Assembly (NCBI GenBank): GCA_016869335.1
Contig: VGEJ01000023.1
Span: forward strand, 1 to 16,083
Source of the DNA: Alphaproteobacteria bacterium
Lineage (GTDB): Bacteria; Pseudomonadota; Alphaproteobacteria; VGEJ01
Direction of reading: 5' to 3'
Length of the DNA: 16,083 nucleotides
The position numbers were made by a program, and so were the translations under genes. Positions within the stretch are counted from its first letter, which is position 1. The number at the start of each line of letters is the position of its first letter. The notes below the pieces were generated by a model. The model saw only the letters and a program-made list of their open reading frames with translations. It was not told where the DNA came from and searched no databases. This document shows positions 6,711-14,596 of the stretch, piece after piece.

Positions 6711-7721
6711 ATGAACTGCGGCGAGGGGCCGCGCCCCGACATTCGCGTCGGCGTCATCGGAACCGGGTTCTGGGGGATGAACCTCTGCCGCAACTTCGCC
6801 GCGCTTGGGGCGCTCGCGGCGGTCTACGACGCCAACCCCGCGGTGCGCGGCGCGCTGCCCGAAAGGTTCCCCGGGACGCGGTGTCACACGAGCCTGGGCG
6901 CCGTAGTCGGCGATGCCACCCTCGATGCCGTAGCGATCGCGACGCCGGCCGCAACGCACGAAGACATCGCCATGCAGGCGCTCGCATCAGGCAAGCACGT
7001 CTTCGTCGAGAAGCCGATGTGCCTCGATGTCGATGCCGCCGCGCGCCTGATCAGCGAGGCGGAGCGGCGCAACCTCCGGCTGATGGTCGGCCACCTTCTC
7101 CTCTATCACCCGGCGTTCGAGGCGCTACACGCCGCGGTGCGCGGCGGCGCGGTCGGCGAGCTGCGCTACATCTACTCGAATCGCCTGAGTCTTGGGCGCA
7201 TCCGCCGCGAAGAGAACTCGCTGTGGTCGTTCGCGCCGCACGACGTTTCGATGATCCTTCAGCTCGTCGGGGCCATGCCGGTCAGCGTCGTGACGAACGG
7301 CGAGGCCTACCTCAGCGATGGCGTGGCCGACACCACGCTCTCTCACCTGATGTTCAGTGCGAAGCTGCAGGCCCACATCTTCGTGTCGTGGCTGCACCCC
7401 TTCAAGGACCATCGGCTGGTCGTCGTCGGCGGCTCGGGCATGGCAGTATTCAACGACTCCGCCAACGGGGCGGAGAAGCTGCTGCTCTACCGCCACAAGG
7501 CCGAGTGGCAGGGCGACGTTCCGGTGGTCAGCCGCGCCGACGCCGAACCGATCCCTTATGACTACACGGAGCCGCTACGCCTCGAGTGCCAGCACTTCAT
7601 CGCGGCGATCGCACAGGGCACGGCACCGCGCAGCGACGGGGCAGAGGGCCAGCGCGTGCTTCGCGTACTCGACGCGTGTGCGCGCAGCCTGCGCAGTGGG
7701 CGTGCCGTCGCCGTCACGTAG
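6711..7721 (+). CDS. Gfo/Idh/MocA oxidoreductase, WbpB/WlbA-like UDP-sugar 3-dehydrogenase
   Basis: NAD(P)-dependent sugar dehydrogenase of 336 residues. The Rossmann motif is VGVIGTGFWG (13-22); the catalytic EKP is at 100-102 (Lys101); GHLLLYHPAF (127-136) and WSFAPHDVS (172-180) carry the conserved histidines; and SWLHPFKDHRLVVVG (226-240) is shared with the branch found in 3-amino-uronic acid sugar loci. The best-characterised relatives oxidise C3 of UDP-N-acetylglucosaminuronate before an aminotransferase and an acetyltransferase act. Neither partner is in the window, so the full pathway must be completed elsewhere, or the substrate is different. The ATG lies 58 bases after the methyltransferase stop, with no strong Shine-Dalgarno sequence and no good alternative start. 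It ends the plus-strand unit and converges on the third sulfotransferase gene. The family is secure; the substrate is inferred. Confidence 0.85.
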   Translation: MNCGEGPRPDIRVGVIGTGFWGMNLCRNFAALGALAAVYDANPAVRGALPERFPGTRCHTSLGAVVGDATLDAVAIATPAATHEDIAMQALASGKHVFVEKPMCLDVDAAARLISEAERRNLRLMVGHLLLYHPAFEALHAAVRGGAVGELRYIYSNRLSLGRIRREENSLWSFAPHDVSMILQLVGAMPVSVVTNGEAYLSDGVADTTLSHLMFSAKLQAHIFVSWLHPFKDHRLVVVGGSGMAVFNDSANGAEKLLLYRHKAEWQGDVPVVSRADAEPIPYDYTEPLRLECQHFIAAIAQGTAPRSDGAEGQRVLRVLDACARSLRSGRAVAVT

Positions 7722-7738
7722 CGCGCCGCCAGACCAGG

Positions 7739-8638
7739 CTAGAGCGCGTAGCCATACCGGTCGACGGGGACCCCGAAGTCTTCAAGCAGGACGCGGTTGC
7801 CGGCACGATAGCGGGCGCGCAACGGCCCGACGAGCGCGGGCGGAATCTCGATCCGGTACTTCGGCCCGCCGCGCAACACCCGCAGGAACGCGGCGCGCAG
7901 CGGGGGCGGCGCGATCGCGCGGAGCCGCGCGCCCGGGAGCAGCCGACGGCGGAGCATGTTGTAGGCAATCTCGCGCGCGCTCCTGCCGGGGTGGATGTGC
8001 TGCCCATGTAACAGGCGAGCTCCCTCCTCTGGGTCCACCGCGATCGCCCGGCAGACCCGACGCGCAAACGCGTCCTGATCGGCCTTCAGCTCCTCGAACA
8101 GCAGCACGTGAACGTGCTCGGCGCCGAACAGGTCGCGATAGAGGCGCACCAGCTTGTGGTACTCGAGGAAGTGGAGATAGCCGTGCACCTGGTCGTGCCA
8201 CGAGGCCTCGAGCCAAGCCTGAAACGAGGCGGGCGTCGCGTGCTTGCCGAGCTGCTGGCGGTAGAGCGAGGGCAGATAGTCGAGCTGCTCGCGGATACAC
8301 ACCAGAATGGTGGCGGGGCCAATGGCCTCGCGCAGCCGGCGGGCGATCAGGCCGCGGTCGGCGTGGTGCGGCAGCGTGAACAGCTCGACCGACACCACGA
8401 TCGCCTTGCCGTCATCACCGCGCGACGCGAGATGGCGGACGTACCCTTCGCGCGCTCTCGCTGCGTCGAACTCGAGCGAATCGGTGAGGTGGAACTGGAC
8501 CAGCCAATCGGTCTCGTCCTCGTCGCGCCATGGCTTGCCCAGCGCCACGATCTGCGAATGACGCAGGAACAGCGCATCTTGCAGCGTCGTCGTCGCGGTC
8601 TTGGGATAGCCGATGTGCAGCGCGGGCAGGCGGGTCAT
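7739..8638 (-). CDS. Sulfotransferase family protein (last gene of the minus-strand unit)
   Basis: Probable PAPS-dependent sulfotransferase of 299 residues. The 5'-phosphosulfate loop is IGYPKTATTTLQ (9-20), close to the classical GxPKxGTT form. The 3'-phosphate element is ILVCIREQLDYLPSLYRQ (111-128), with Arg116 and Ser124 at the usual spacing. FEELKAD (181-187) matches the conserved strand and turn (usually YEDL) that follows the core in this fold. Its motifs differ from those of the other two sulfotransferases, so it is not a recent duplicate and probably modifies another position or sugar. The ATG lies 43 bases after the ABC exporter stop with only a weak ribosome site. Its stop is 17 bases from the convergent dehydrogenase stop. 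The acceptor is unknown. Confidence 0.8.
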   Translation of the reverse strand: MTRLPALHIGYPKTATTTLQDALFLRHSQIVALGKPWRDEDETDWLVQFHLTDSLEFDAARAREGYVRHLASRGDDGKAIVVSVELFTLPHHADRGLIARRLREAIGPATILVCIREQLDYLPSLYRQQLGKHATPASFQAWLEASWHDQVHGYLHFLEYHKLVRLYRDLFGAEHVHVLLFEELKADQDAFARRVCRAIAVDPEEGARLLHGQHIHPGRSAREIAYNMLRRRLLPGARLRAIAPPPLRAAFLRVLRGGPKYRIEIPPALVGPLRARYRAGNRVLLEDFGVPVDRYGYAL

Positions 8639-8681
8639 TGTGGAGCGCCCGTCGGCCGCGGGCGGGGGCGCGGCGGCACGT

Positions 8682-10445
8682 TCATCCCGCCATGGCTCGG
8701 AATGCGCTGCTGCGATCGATCAAGTGCTCGTAGCTCCCTTGGGCGACGAGCCGGCCGTGCTCCAAAATGAAGATCAAGTTGCAATGGCTGACCGTGGACA
8801 GGCGATGAGCGATGGTGATCGTGGTGAGGGAACCGGCGAGGCCGCGGATGGTCTCGGTCACGGCGCTCTCGGTTACGGTATCGAGCGCGCTCGTCGCCTC
8901 GTCCAGGACGAGGAGTGTCGGCCGGCGGTACAGCGCGCGCGCGATCGCCAGGCGCTGCAACTGACCGCCGCTCAGTCGCGCGCCGGCCTCGCCGATCCGA
9001 GTGGCATAGCCCTCCGGCAGCTCGCCGACGATGAACTCGTGGAGCAGCGCGCGTGTCGCTGCATCGATCACGGCCGCCATGTCGAGATCGGGCGCCGGGA
9101 TGCCGAAGGCGATGTTGCGGGCGATCGTATCGTCGAGATAGTGGACGCGCTGCGGGACATAGGCGACGAGGTTCTGCCAGCCCTGCGCGCTGGTTCGATC
9201 CAACACCCGATCGTCGATCAGGATGCGCCCGGTGGTCGGCGGCAACAGGCCCATGATCAGCTCGATCAGCGTCGACTTGCCAGCACCCGTGGCGCCGACG
9301 AAGGCGACACTCTGACCCCTCGCGATGCGGAGCGAGATGTCGTGGAGCGCGTATGCCTCGGTCGCGGGATAGCGGTAGCCGAGCGCTTCGAGCGCGATGG
9401 CGCGGTGGAACGCAAGCGCACCGTCCGCCCGCCGCGGCGCGGGCAAGGCTCCGAATTCGGCGATGAAGCTCTCGACCAGTGCCCCGGTGGAGTGCATCTT
9501 TCCGACTGCGGCGAATATCTGCGACAGGAGCGGGACCAGACGGTATCCCGCCATGCCGAAGAGCGCGATGAGCGCGATGGTCTCGCCGGAGGTGCTGCCG
9601 GATGACAGGGTGGTGAGGACGACCGCGAGCAGCCCGACGAACACGACGGTCTCGATGAGATAGCGCGGCAGCTGGCTGATCAGCGCCTTGCCGGTGGCGA
9701 TGCGCGCCAGCCGGCGCGCGGCCTTTGCGAACAGCTCGGTGAAGTAGTCCTCGCTGCCCTGCAGCTTGATCTCCTTGATGCCGCGGAAGGCCTCATCGGC
9801 AGTGACGAAGAGCGCCTCGTGAGCGGCGCGACCCGCGTGTCCCAGGCGACCGGCGCGATGGCGGATCAGGGCGTAGACGCCGGCGTATAGAATGCCGAGC
9901 ACGATCAGCGCGGCCAGCGTGACCAGCGGCTGCTGTGCCGCGAGCAGCGCGAGGATGAGGCTGCCGGTGAGGGCGCAGGCGAACACATCAAGGCCGCTCA
10001 TGAGGTAACCGATCGCCACCTCGCTCACCTCGACGATGAGGTTCTTGCGGAGCGAGGCGGTGTTCAGGGTCAGGAACGTCTCGTAGTCGCGCCGCAGGTA
10101 GTGGCCCATGCGCCGGGTCGCGAAGCGCTGGGTCAGCCTCTGGCCGAACCACACGCGAAGCGTCGTCGCCGCGGCGACGATCGCATTGCGCAGCACGATC
10201 ACCGCGATGAGCGCAAGGCCCGCGACCGTCAGGAACCGCGCCTCGTCGATGCCGAGCCACGCCCGCGCCTCCACCAGGTACTCGGACTGGCTGATGAGCG
10301 GGGGATCGGCGACGACGCGAACGTAAGCGAACACCGCGCCGATGCCGACGATCTCGGTGGCGGAGACCATGAGCGCGGCGAGCAGCACGGCCGTGGCGAG
10401 CCAACGGTCGCGTCGGGCGAGCAGACGGAGAAGGGCGAGCAGCAT
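8682..10445 (-). CDS. ABC exporter half-transporter (fused membrane and ATPase domains), PglK/MsbA-like
   Basis: Type IV ABC exporter subunit of 587 residues, expected to work as a homodimer in the inner membrane. The membrane domain (about 1-320) has hydrophobic stretches near 15-41, 71-96, 143-170, 173-194, 262-280 and 287-305. The ATPase domain shows Walker A GATGAGKST (384-392), Q-loop Q432 in YVPQ, signature LSGGQ (491-495), Walker B LLVLDE (511-516) and H-loop His547, so ATP hydrolysis should be intact. Family members flip lipid-linked oligosaccharides (PglK), lipid A core (MsbA) or export peptides. The position between sulfotransferase genes in a glycan operon favours a lipid-linked glycan. 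It begins six bases after the upstream sulfotransferase stop, and that stop (TAGG) is part of its ribosome-site region. The substrate is inferred from context. Confidence 0.92.
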   Translation of the reverse strand: MLLALLRLLARRDRWLATAVLLAALMVSATEIVGIGAVFAYVRVVADPPLISQSEYLVEARAWLGIDEARFLTVAGLALIAVIVLRNAIVAAATTLRVWFGQRLTQRFATRRMGHYLRRDYETFLTLNTASLRKNLIVEVSEVAIGYLMSGLDVFACALTGSLILALLAAQQPLVTLAALIVLGILYAGVYALIRHRAGRLGHAGRAAHEALFVTADEAFRGIKEIKLQGSEDYFTELFAKAARRLARIATGKALISQLPRYLIETVVFVGLLAVVLTTLSSGSTSGETIALIALFGMAGYRLVPLLSQIFAAVGKMHSTGALVESFIAEFGALPAPRRADGALAFHRAIALEALGYRYPATEAYALHDISLRIARGQSVAFVGATGAGKSTLIELIMGLLPPTTGRILIDDRVLDRTSAQGWQNLVAYVPQRVHYLDDTIARNIAFGIPAPDLDMAAVIDAATRALLHEFIVGELPEGYATRIGEAGARLSGGQLQRLAIARALYRRPTLLVLDEATSALDTVTESAVTETIRGLAGSLTTITIAHRLSTVSHCNLIFILEHGRLVAQGSYEHLIDRSSAFRAMAG

Positions 10446-10451
10446 CTCGAC

Positions 10452-11501
10452 CTAGCGCGAGGGCGCGAGCCCGCCCGGTACGATCCGCTCGAGGACGTCA
10501 CCGATGACGATGCGCGCCGCCATGTCCAGTCGCTCGCGGACGCCGGGCAGCGCCCAGATCGCCTTCGCGACCACGCCGGCCGAGGGCCGTTCCATCGCAT
10601 ACCCGAGCCGTCGCGCCATGGGGCCGGTCAAGGCCTCGATCAGGGCGCTCTCCGGCGGCCCGAGTTGATCGCGCCAGCGCGCTGCGGGGGTGGCGCTGAT
10701 CCCGCGGTAGGTTTCTTCCGGCCGGTTCGTGGCGCCGCCGACGACGTCGCGAATGAGCGCCGCGACATCGTCTTGCGGCAAGGCCTCGCTCACACTGAAG
10801 GCATAGAGCCGGTTCAGCTCGGCAACCGGATCGGCGACGAAGTCCTCGTAGCGCACCCAGATCACCGCGTCGCGATGGCGGTGGGCAAACCATATGAGCA
10901 TCAGCATCATCATCCGCCAGTAGAGGCATGCCCGTATGATCTCGGCGTGATCGATCGGCGCGTCGGGGTCGGCTCGCCGGCGCCGGTTGACGCGTCCCGC
11001 GTGCGACAACGCGACAGCCCGCGGATCGCGCGTCACGAAGACGAAACGCGCCGCCGGCAGCGCGCGCTTGATCGTCCACAGGCCGCGCCAGTTGTTGGAC
11101 TTGTCGTGCCAGCAGCGTAGCGCCGCCGGGTCACGGTCGGCCTCCGGGCGCAGCGCGTAGACCATCGGATACAGGCGATAGAGCTCGGCGAACCGCTTGC
11201 GCCGGAATGCCGTCGCGACCAGACGGCCGAACGTGCGGGCGCCGTCGGGATCGAGCGTGCTCAGCACGCTGCTGATCGGGTTGCGGTAGAGGTGGAGCCA
11301 GGTCCGCTCATCGACGCGGTGGCGATAACGCCACGCGCGGTTGACGAAATAGGTGAGGCTCGGCAGCCCAAGGGCGCGCGGATGCAGCCCGAGGCACTTG
11401 TTGATGATCGAGGTCCCGCCGCGCGCCGGGCCGACGAGATAGACCAGGCGGTCGAGCGCTTCGGCGCTCGGCGTCGCGCGGCCGAGAGGGGGGATGCTCA
11501 T
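10452..11501 (-). CDS. Sulfotransferase family protein (second of three)
   Basis: Probable PAPS-dependent sulfotransferase of 349 residues, the longest of the three here. The 5'-phosphosulfate loop is VGPARGGTSII (23-33), with ARGGTS in place of the commoner PRSGTT. The 3'-phosphate element is FVFVTRDPRAVALSHAGR (153-170), with Arg158 and Ser166. WVRYEDFVADP (215-225) is the conserved segment after the core that supports the family call. The N-terminal 17 residues before the first strand look disordered. The gene starts three bases after the stop of the 538-residue GT-B-like gene, with GAGGT eight or so bases upstream, and is followed after six bases by the ABC exporter, so co-expression is near certain. 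Acceptor sugar unknown. Confidence 0.83.
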   Translation of the reverse strand: MSIPPLGRATPSAEALDRLVYLVGPARGGTSIINKCLGLHPRALGLPSLTYFVNRAWRYRHRVDERTWLHLYRNPISSVLSTLDPDGARTFGRLVATAFRRKRFAELYRLYPMVYALRPEADRDPAALRCWHDKSNNWRGLWTIKRALPAARFVFVTRDPRAVALSHAGRVNRRRRADPDAPIDHAEIIRACLYWRMMMLMLIWFAHRHRDAVIWVRYEDFVADPVAELNRLYAFSVSEALPQDDVAALIRDVVGGATNRPEETYRGISATPAARWRDQLGPPESALIEALTGPMARRLGYAMERPSAGVVAKAIWALPGVRERLDMAARIVIGDVLERIVPGGLAPSR

Positions 11502-11504
11502 CGC

Positions 11505-13121
11505 CTACCTCGCCGATGGCGCCGCCGCCGGCGCGCCCGGCCGCGCACCGGGAGACATCAGGGCATCGAGGTAGCCCGGGTCCGGCGCCTCGACCTCGCC
11601 CGCCAATGCTGCGCCGAGCGCCGCCTCGTCGAACTGCAACCGATTCGCCTCGTCAACGTAGCTGTCGATCATGTGGCAGCGCCGCTCGAGCAGTCGAAAC
11701 GACTCGGGCGTCCAGCGCAGGCCGGCGATGTTGAGGACGATCACGGGGCGGTTCGTCGTCAGCGCGAAGCCGAACGTCGTCGAGGTCGTACAGCCAAAGA
11801 TGAAGGCGTCTGCCCCGCGCCAGACCTTCTCGAACGGCCGCGTCGAGATCTCGTCCACCCGGGACTCGAACACGCCTCGCGCTTCGACCTGATGCTCGGG
11901 ATGCATCTTGTAGATGGTGTGATAGCCGTTCCGGCGCAGCCAAGCCGCCAGCCGCAACTCGACATCGAGCTGAAAGATGAAGAAGTCGGCGACCGTTGGG
12001 TAACGCATGACGCCCATAGGATAGCCCATAATCATAACGCGCTTCACCCGTCGCGGCGGCGCAAAGCGCTCGGCGGCGCGCGCTAGCTCGACGTAGCGCA
12101 TCGTGTCGACGGCCGTGAACGTCACCGGCGCGAAGGCGCTGATCGGCTCGCGCTCATAGGCACTTCGGCGCAGACTCGCCGCCGCCGCGGTGGGGCACAC
12201 GAAGGTGTCACAGTGCGCGTACTCGAAGTAGCCGCTGCGCATGCCTTCCAGGTTGCCCATGTCGTTGCCGTGGTGGAACCCGACGACGTGGGTGCCCCGC
12301 CTACGGAGGCCGAGCGCGGCGATCTTGTGGAACGGTTTGGCCACGACGCTCAGGAGCAGGACACGCGGGACATGGCGCCGGTCGCGCAAGGCCGCGTAGG
12401 TTTCGGCCAGCCGCGCGAGCCGCGCAAACCACGAGGTGGCGCCGACATCCTCCTCGATGTTCGTGCCGAGGTGCGTTTCGGCCGCCTTAGAGACGGCACG
12501 CAAGACCGAGCGGACGGCGGGTACGGTTTCATGCGGCAGGGCCGCCTCGCCGCCGGCGCGCCGTCCGAGGAGTACCGGCAGATAGACGTGTGAACAGGCG
12601 AGCGCGTGGCGCTTCGCGTAGAGTGCCTTGAGCTGGCTGAAGCTGCCGAGACTCCAGGCTGCGGCCCTGTCCGGACACAGCGCGTCCGCCCAGCCCGCGA
12701 GGGGGCTGTGACGGAGGCTGGCCGCCACCTGCCGCATGCGCAGCGACACCATGGACCGGTCCGCTCCGGCCGGAGCGAATGCGCCGCGCTGGCCGGCCCG
12801 ATCCGGCTCCAGGAGCCGCGAGGCCAGCGCGCCGGCCGAAGCGGTGCAGCCCATCCGACGCGCCGCGGCGTCGGCTCCGCGTACATAGCAGTGCGCGCTG
12901 AGGAAGTTCAGGAACGCCGTGTCGCTGAGCAAGACATCGCGCGACGACTGGTCCGTCAGCCCGGCATAGACCTCGTCAAACGCGCGCCAGACCGTGTCGA
13001 GGAACGCAAAGTACTGCGACTCGGCCATGTGCCAACGATAGTCGTTCGTCCACGCATCGACTCCGATCTCCTTGATCGCGAAGATGTCGAGCGGCAGCGC
13101 GCGCGCAAGGGGAGGCTGCAC
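11505..13121 (-). CDS. Large GT-B-like surface-carbohydrate protein of unknown function
   Basis: I do not recognise a named family for this 538-residue protein. Its C-terminal half looks like the donor half of a GT-B enzyme related in style to capsule (KpsS/KpsC) and teichoic-acid (TagF) proteins: FHHGNDMGN at 282-290, a YKMHP motif at 404-408 (Lys405, His407, Pro408), a Ser/Thr-rich turn FGCTTSTTFG (442-451), and NRPVIVLN at 457-464. The N-terminal half (1-250) shows no motif I can place. No signal peptide or membrane segment is visible. The start is GTG at 13121, 13 bases past the upstream stop; a later ATG at 13028 would drop 31 residues that look like ordinary coding sequence. It lies between the capsule-synthesis-like gene and a sulfotransferase. 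A glycosyltransferase or polyol-phosphate transferase is the best guess. Confidence 0.7.
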   Translation of the reverse strand: MQPPLARALPLDIFAIKEIGVDAWTNDYRWHMAESQYFAFLDTVWRAFDEVYAGLTDQSSRDVLLSDTAFLNFLSAHCYVRGADAAARRMGCTASAGALASRLLEPDRAGQRGAFAPAGADRSMVSLRMRQVAASLRHSPLAGWADALCPDRAAAWSLGSFSQLKALYAKRHALACSHVYLPVLLGRRAGGEAALPHETVPAVRSVLRAVSKAAETHLGTNIEEDVGATSWFARLARLAETYAALRDRRHVPRVLLLSVVAKPFHKIAALGLRRRGTHVVGFHHGNDMGNLEGMRSGYFEYAHCDTFVCPTAAAASLRRSAYEREPISAFAPVTFTAVDTMRYVELARAAERFAPPRRVKRVMIMGYPMGVMRYPTVADFFIFQLDVELRLAAWLRRNGYHTIYKMHPEHQVEARGVFESRVDEISTRPFEKVWRGADAFIFGCTTSTTFGFALTTNRPVIVLNIAGLRWTPESFRLLERRCHMIDSYVDEANRLQFDEAALGAALAGEVEAPDPGYLDALMSPGARPGAPAAAPSAR

Positions 13122-13133
13122 GAGACCGGGGCC

Positions 13134-14591
13134 CTAGGTCCGCGTGAAGGTGCGCTCTAGCAGGTCGAGGATCGCATCAACCGCCGCCTCTGAGGGCGGC
13201 GAGCGGAAATCGACGCCGGCCAAGTCCACGCTGATATCGACGAGCGACCCAAGAAAGACGCGACCGTCACGCTCGCGCGCCTCCTGCGCGGCGTCGTCGT
13301 CGCGCAGGACGGCGGCGACCGCCCCCGCGATGTCGAGCCAGCTCGCCACGGTGTGAACGTGCGGCACGATGTTGTAGATGTTGTGCTTCCCGAAGCTGAT
13401 GACGGGCTTGCCAAGGATGGCTGCCTCGAGGCCCGCCGTGCCCGTCACCGTCGCCACCGCGCGAGAGCGCTTGATCGCGTTGATGCTCGGAATCAGCGGG
13501 TCGAGGAGGATCACGTTGGTCATCGCCCGCAACCCCTCGTAGTAGTCGCGCGGCCGCGGTCCGATCGCGGGGAGGTGCTCCTTGATCGCGAGCACGACGC
13601 CGGCGGGCAGCTCCTTCGCCAGCGCGAGCGCGGCGAAACGCTGGTCAGTGAACTCGGGACTGTCCCGGGTCAGCGACCGCTCGGGCTCGACGCCGAGCGG
13701 AAAGTAGACGAAGTCGGCGCCATCGAGCTCATCGAGCGCAAAGAGGCGACCGCGGCGCAGCACCCGGTGCTGCGCCCAGATCCGGTAGTGGGCGAGGATG
13801 TTCTCCGATAGCGGGTACTCCTTGGCTTTGTCGTAGCCGCGGAGGCGGTGGTAGGCGCGGCGCGCCACCTCGCGGGCGATGGCGCGGACCATCCCGCGGG
13901 TGCGGAAGGCCGTGAGCATCTGGCGCCGAACCGCGCCGTAGTAGCCTGGTCCTGCCTCGAGCGTCCCGTCGTGACCGGTGCCGCCGCGGCGCACCGCCCA
14001 CCGGCCGGCCAGCACATTGGAGGTCAGGACGTCGTCGACCGCCCAGTAGTGGTAATCCCGGTAGCGCGTGGCCATGAGCGTGCGGACGGGAATCCCCTTG
14101 GCGGCCGCGACAACGGCGGCAGCGCCGGTGGGGTTCAGCACAAGGCTGACCTTGCGGCGTTCGATGACTTCTTCGAGGGTGCGCAACAACTGGCAATGGG
14201 CGCGCAGCGCCTTGGCATAGGTTGCCGCGCGGGCGAAGTTCGAGCGCGGAAACCGTAGGCCGCCGGGTGAGAAGCCGATGCCGAGGTGCCGGTTGTCCAT
14301 GACGAGCTGCATGAGGCGGAAGTCGAAGCGCCTCTCCAGGGCGCGCGCCTCCTCGAAGACCTCCTTTGCCGGTGGCTCGGGCTCGAGCAGGCTGTCGTAG
14401 AAGAACCGCGTCGAGATGGCTTCGTCGAAGACGCCCGGAAAACGGCGCTCGTAGTGGGCGCAGCTCTCGCGCGTCGTACCAATCAGAATCGCGCGTGTGC
14501 CATGGCGCCGCTTCAGATGGGCGGCGATGCCTGGAAACAGCTCAGGGCGTTCCGCGTGCGCGAACACCAGGACGCAGCGGTAGACATCCAT
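13134..14591 (-). CDS. Capsule-polysaccharide-synthesis-like protein (KpsS/KpsC-type GT-B), candidate nonulosonate transferase
   Basis: Protein of 485 residues whose C-terminal half resembles capsule synthesis proteins of the KpsS/KpsC type: YFPLGVEPERS (296-306), a KEH motif (337-339) where these enzymes carry a Lys-x-His, NVILLDP (359-365), and VTGTAGLEA (382-390) followed by GKPVISFGKHNIY (394-406). KpsS and KpsC use CMP-Kdo. The N-terminal half (ERPELFPGIAAHL at 14-26 and LVLNPTG at 150-156) fits a GT-B acceptor domain. It starts five bases after the pseudaminic acid synthase stop, so an enzyme using the chemically similar CMP-pseudaminate is an attractive inference, not a demonstrated role. 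There is no signal peptide. It could instead act on another sugar. Family similarity is fairly clear; specificity is not. Confidence 0.78.
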   Translation of the reverse strand: MDVYRCVLVFAHAERPELFPGIAAHLKRRHGTRAILIGTTRESCAHYERRFPGVFDEAISTRFFYDSLLEPEPPAKEVFEEARALERRFDFRLMQLVMDNRHLGIGFSPGGLRFPRSNFARAATYAKALRAHCQLLRTLEEVIERRKVSLVLNPTGAAAVVAAAKGIPVRTLMATRYRDYHYWAVDDVLTSNVLAGRWAVRRGGTGHDGTLEAGPGYYGAVRRQMLTAFRTRGMVRAIAREVARRAYHRLRGYDKAKEYPLSENILAHYRIWAQHRVLRRGRLFALDELDGADFVYFPLGVEPERSLTRDSPEFTDQRFAALALAKELPAGVVLAIKEHLPAIGPRPRDYYEGLRAMTNVILLDPLIPSINAIKRSRAVATVTGTAGLEAAILGKPVISFGKHNIYNIVPHVHTVASWLDIAGAVAAVLRDDDAAQEARERDGRVFLGSLVDISVDLAGVDFRSPPSEAAVDAILDLLERTFTRT

Positions 14592-14596
14592 GCCGC

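Noticed and set aside
5603..6793. A 396-codon open frame on the minus strand opposite the methyltransferase
   Set aside because: It is a shadow of the plus-strand genes in high-GC DNA. It crosses the methyltransferase/dehydrogenase junction, has no recognisable motif, and the plus-strand proteins are clearly real.
8613..9605. A 330-codon plus-strand frame opposite the ABC exporter
   Set aside because: It lies antisense to the intact ATPase and part of the membrane domain, and has no motifs of its own.
10101..11120. A 339-codon plus-strand frame opposite the exporter start and sulfotransferase
   Set aside because: It spans two well-supported minus-strand genes and their junction, with shadow-type composition.
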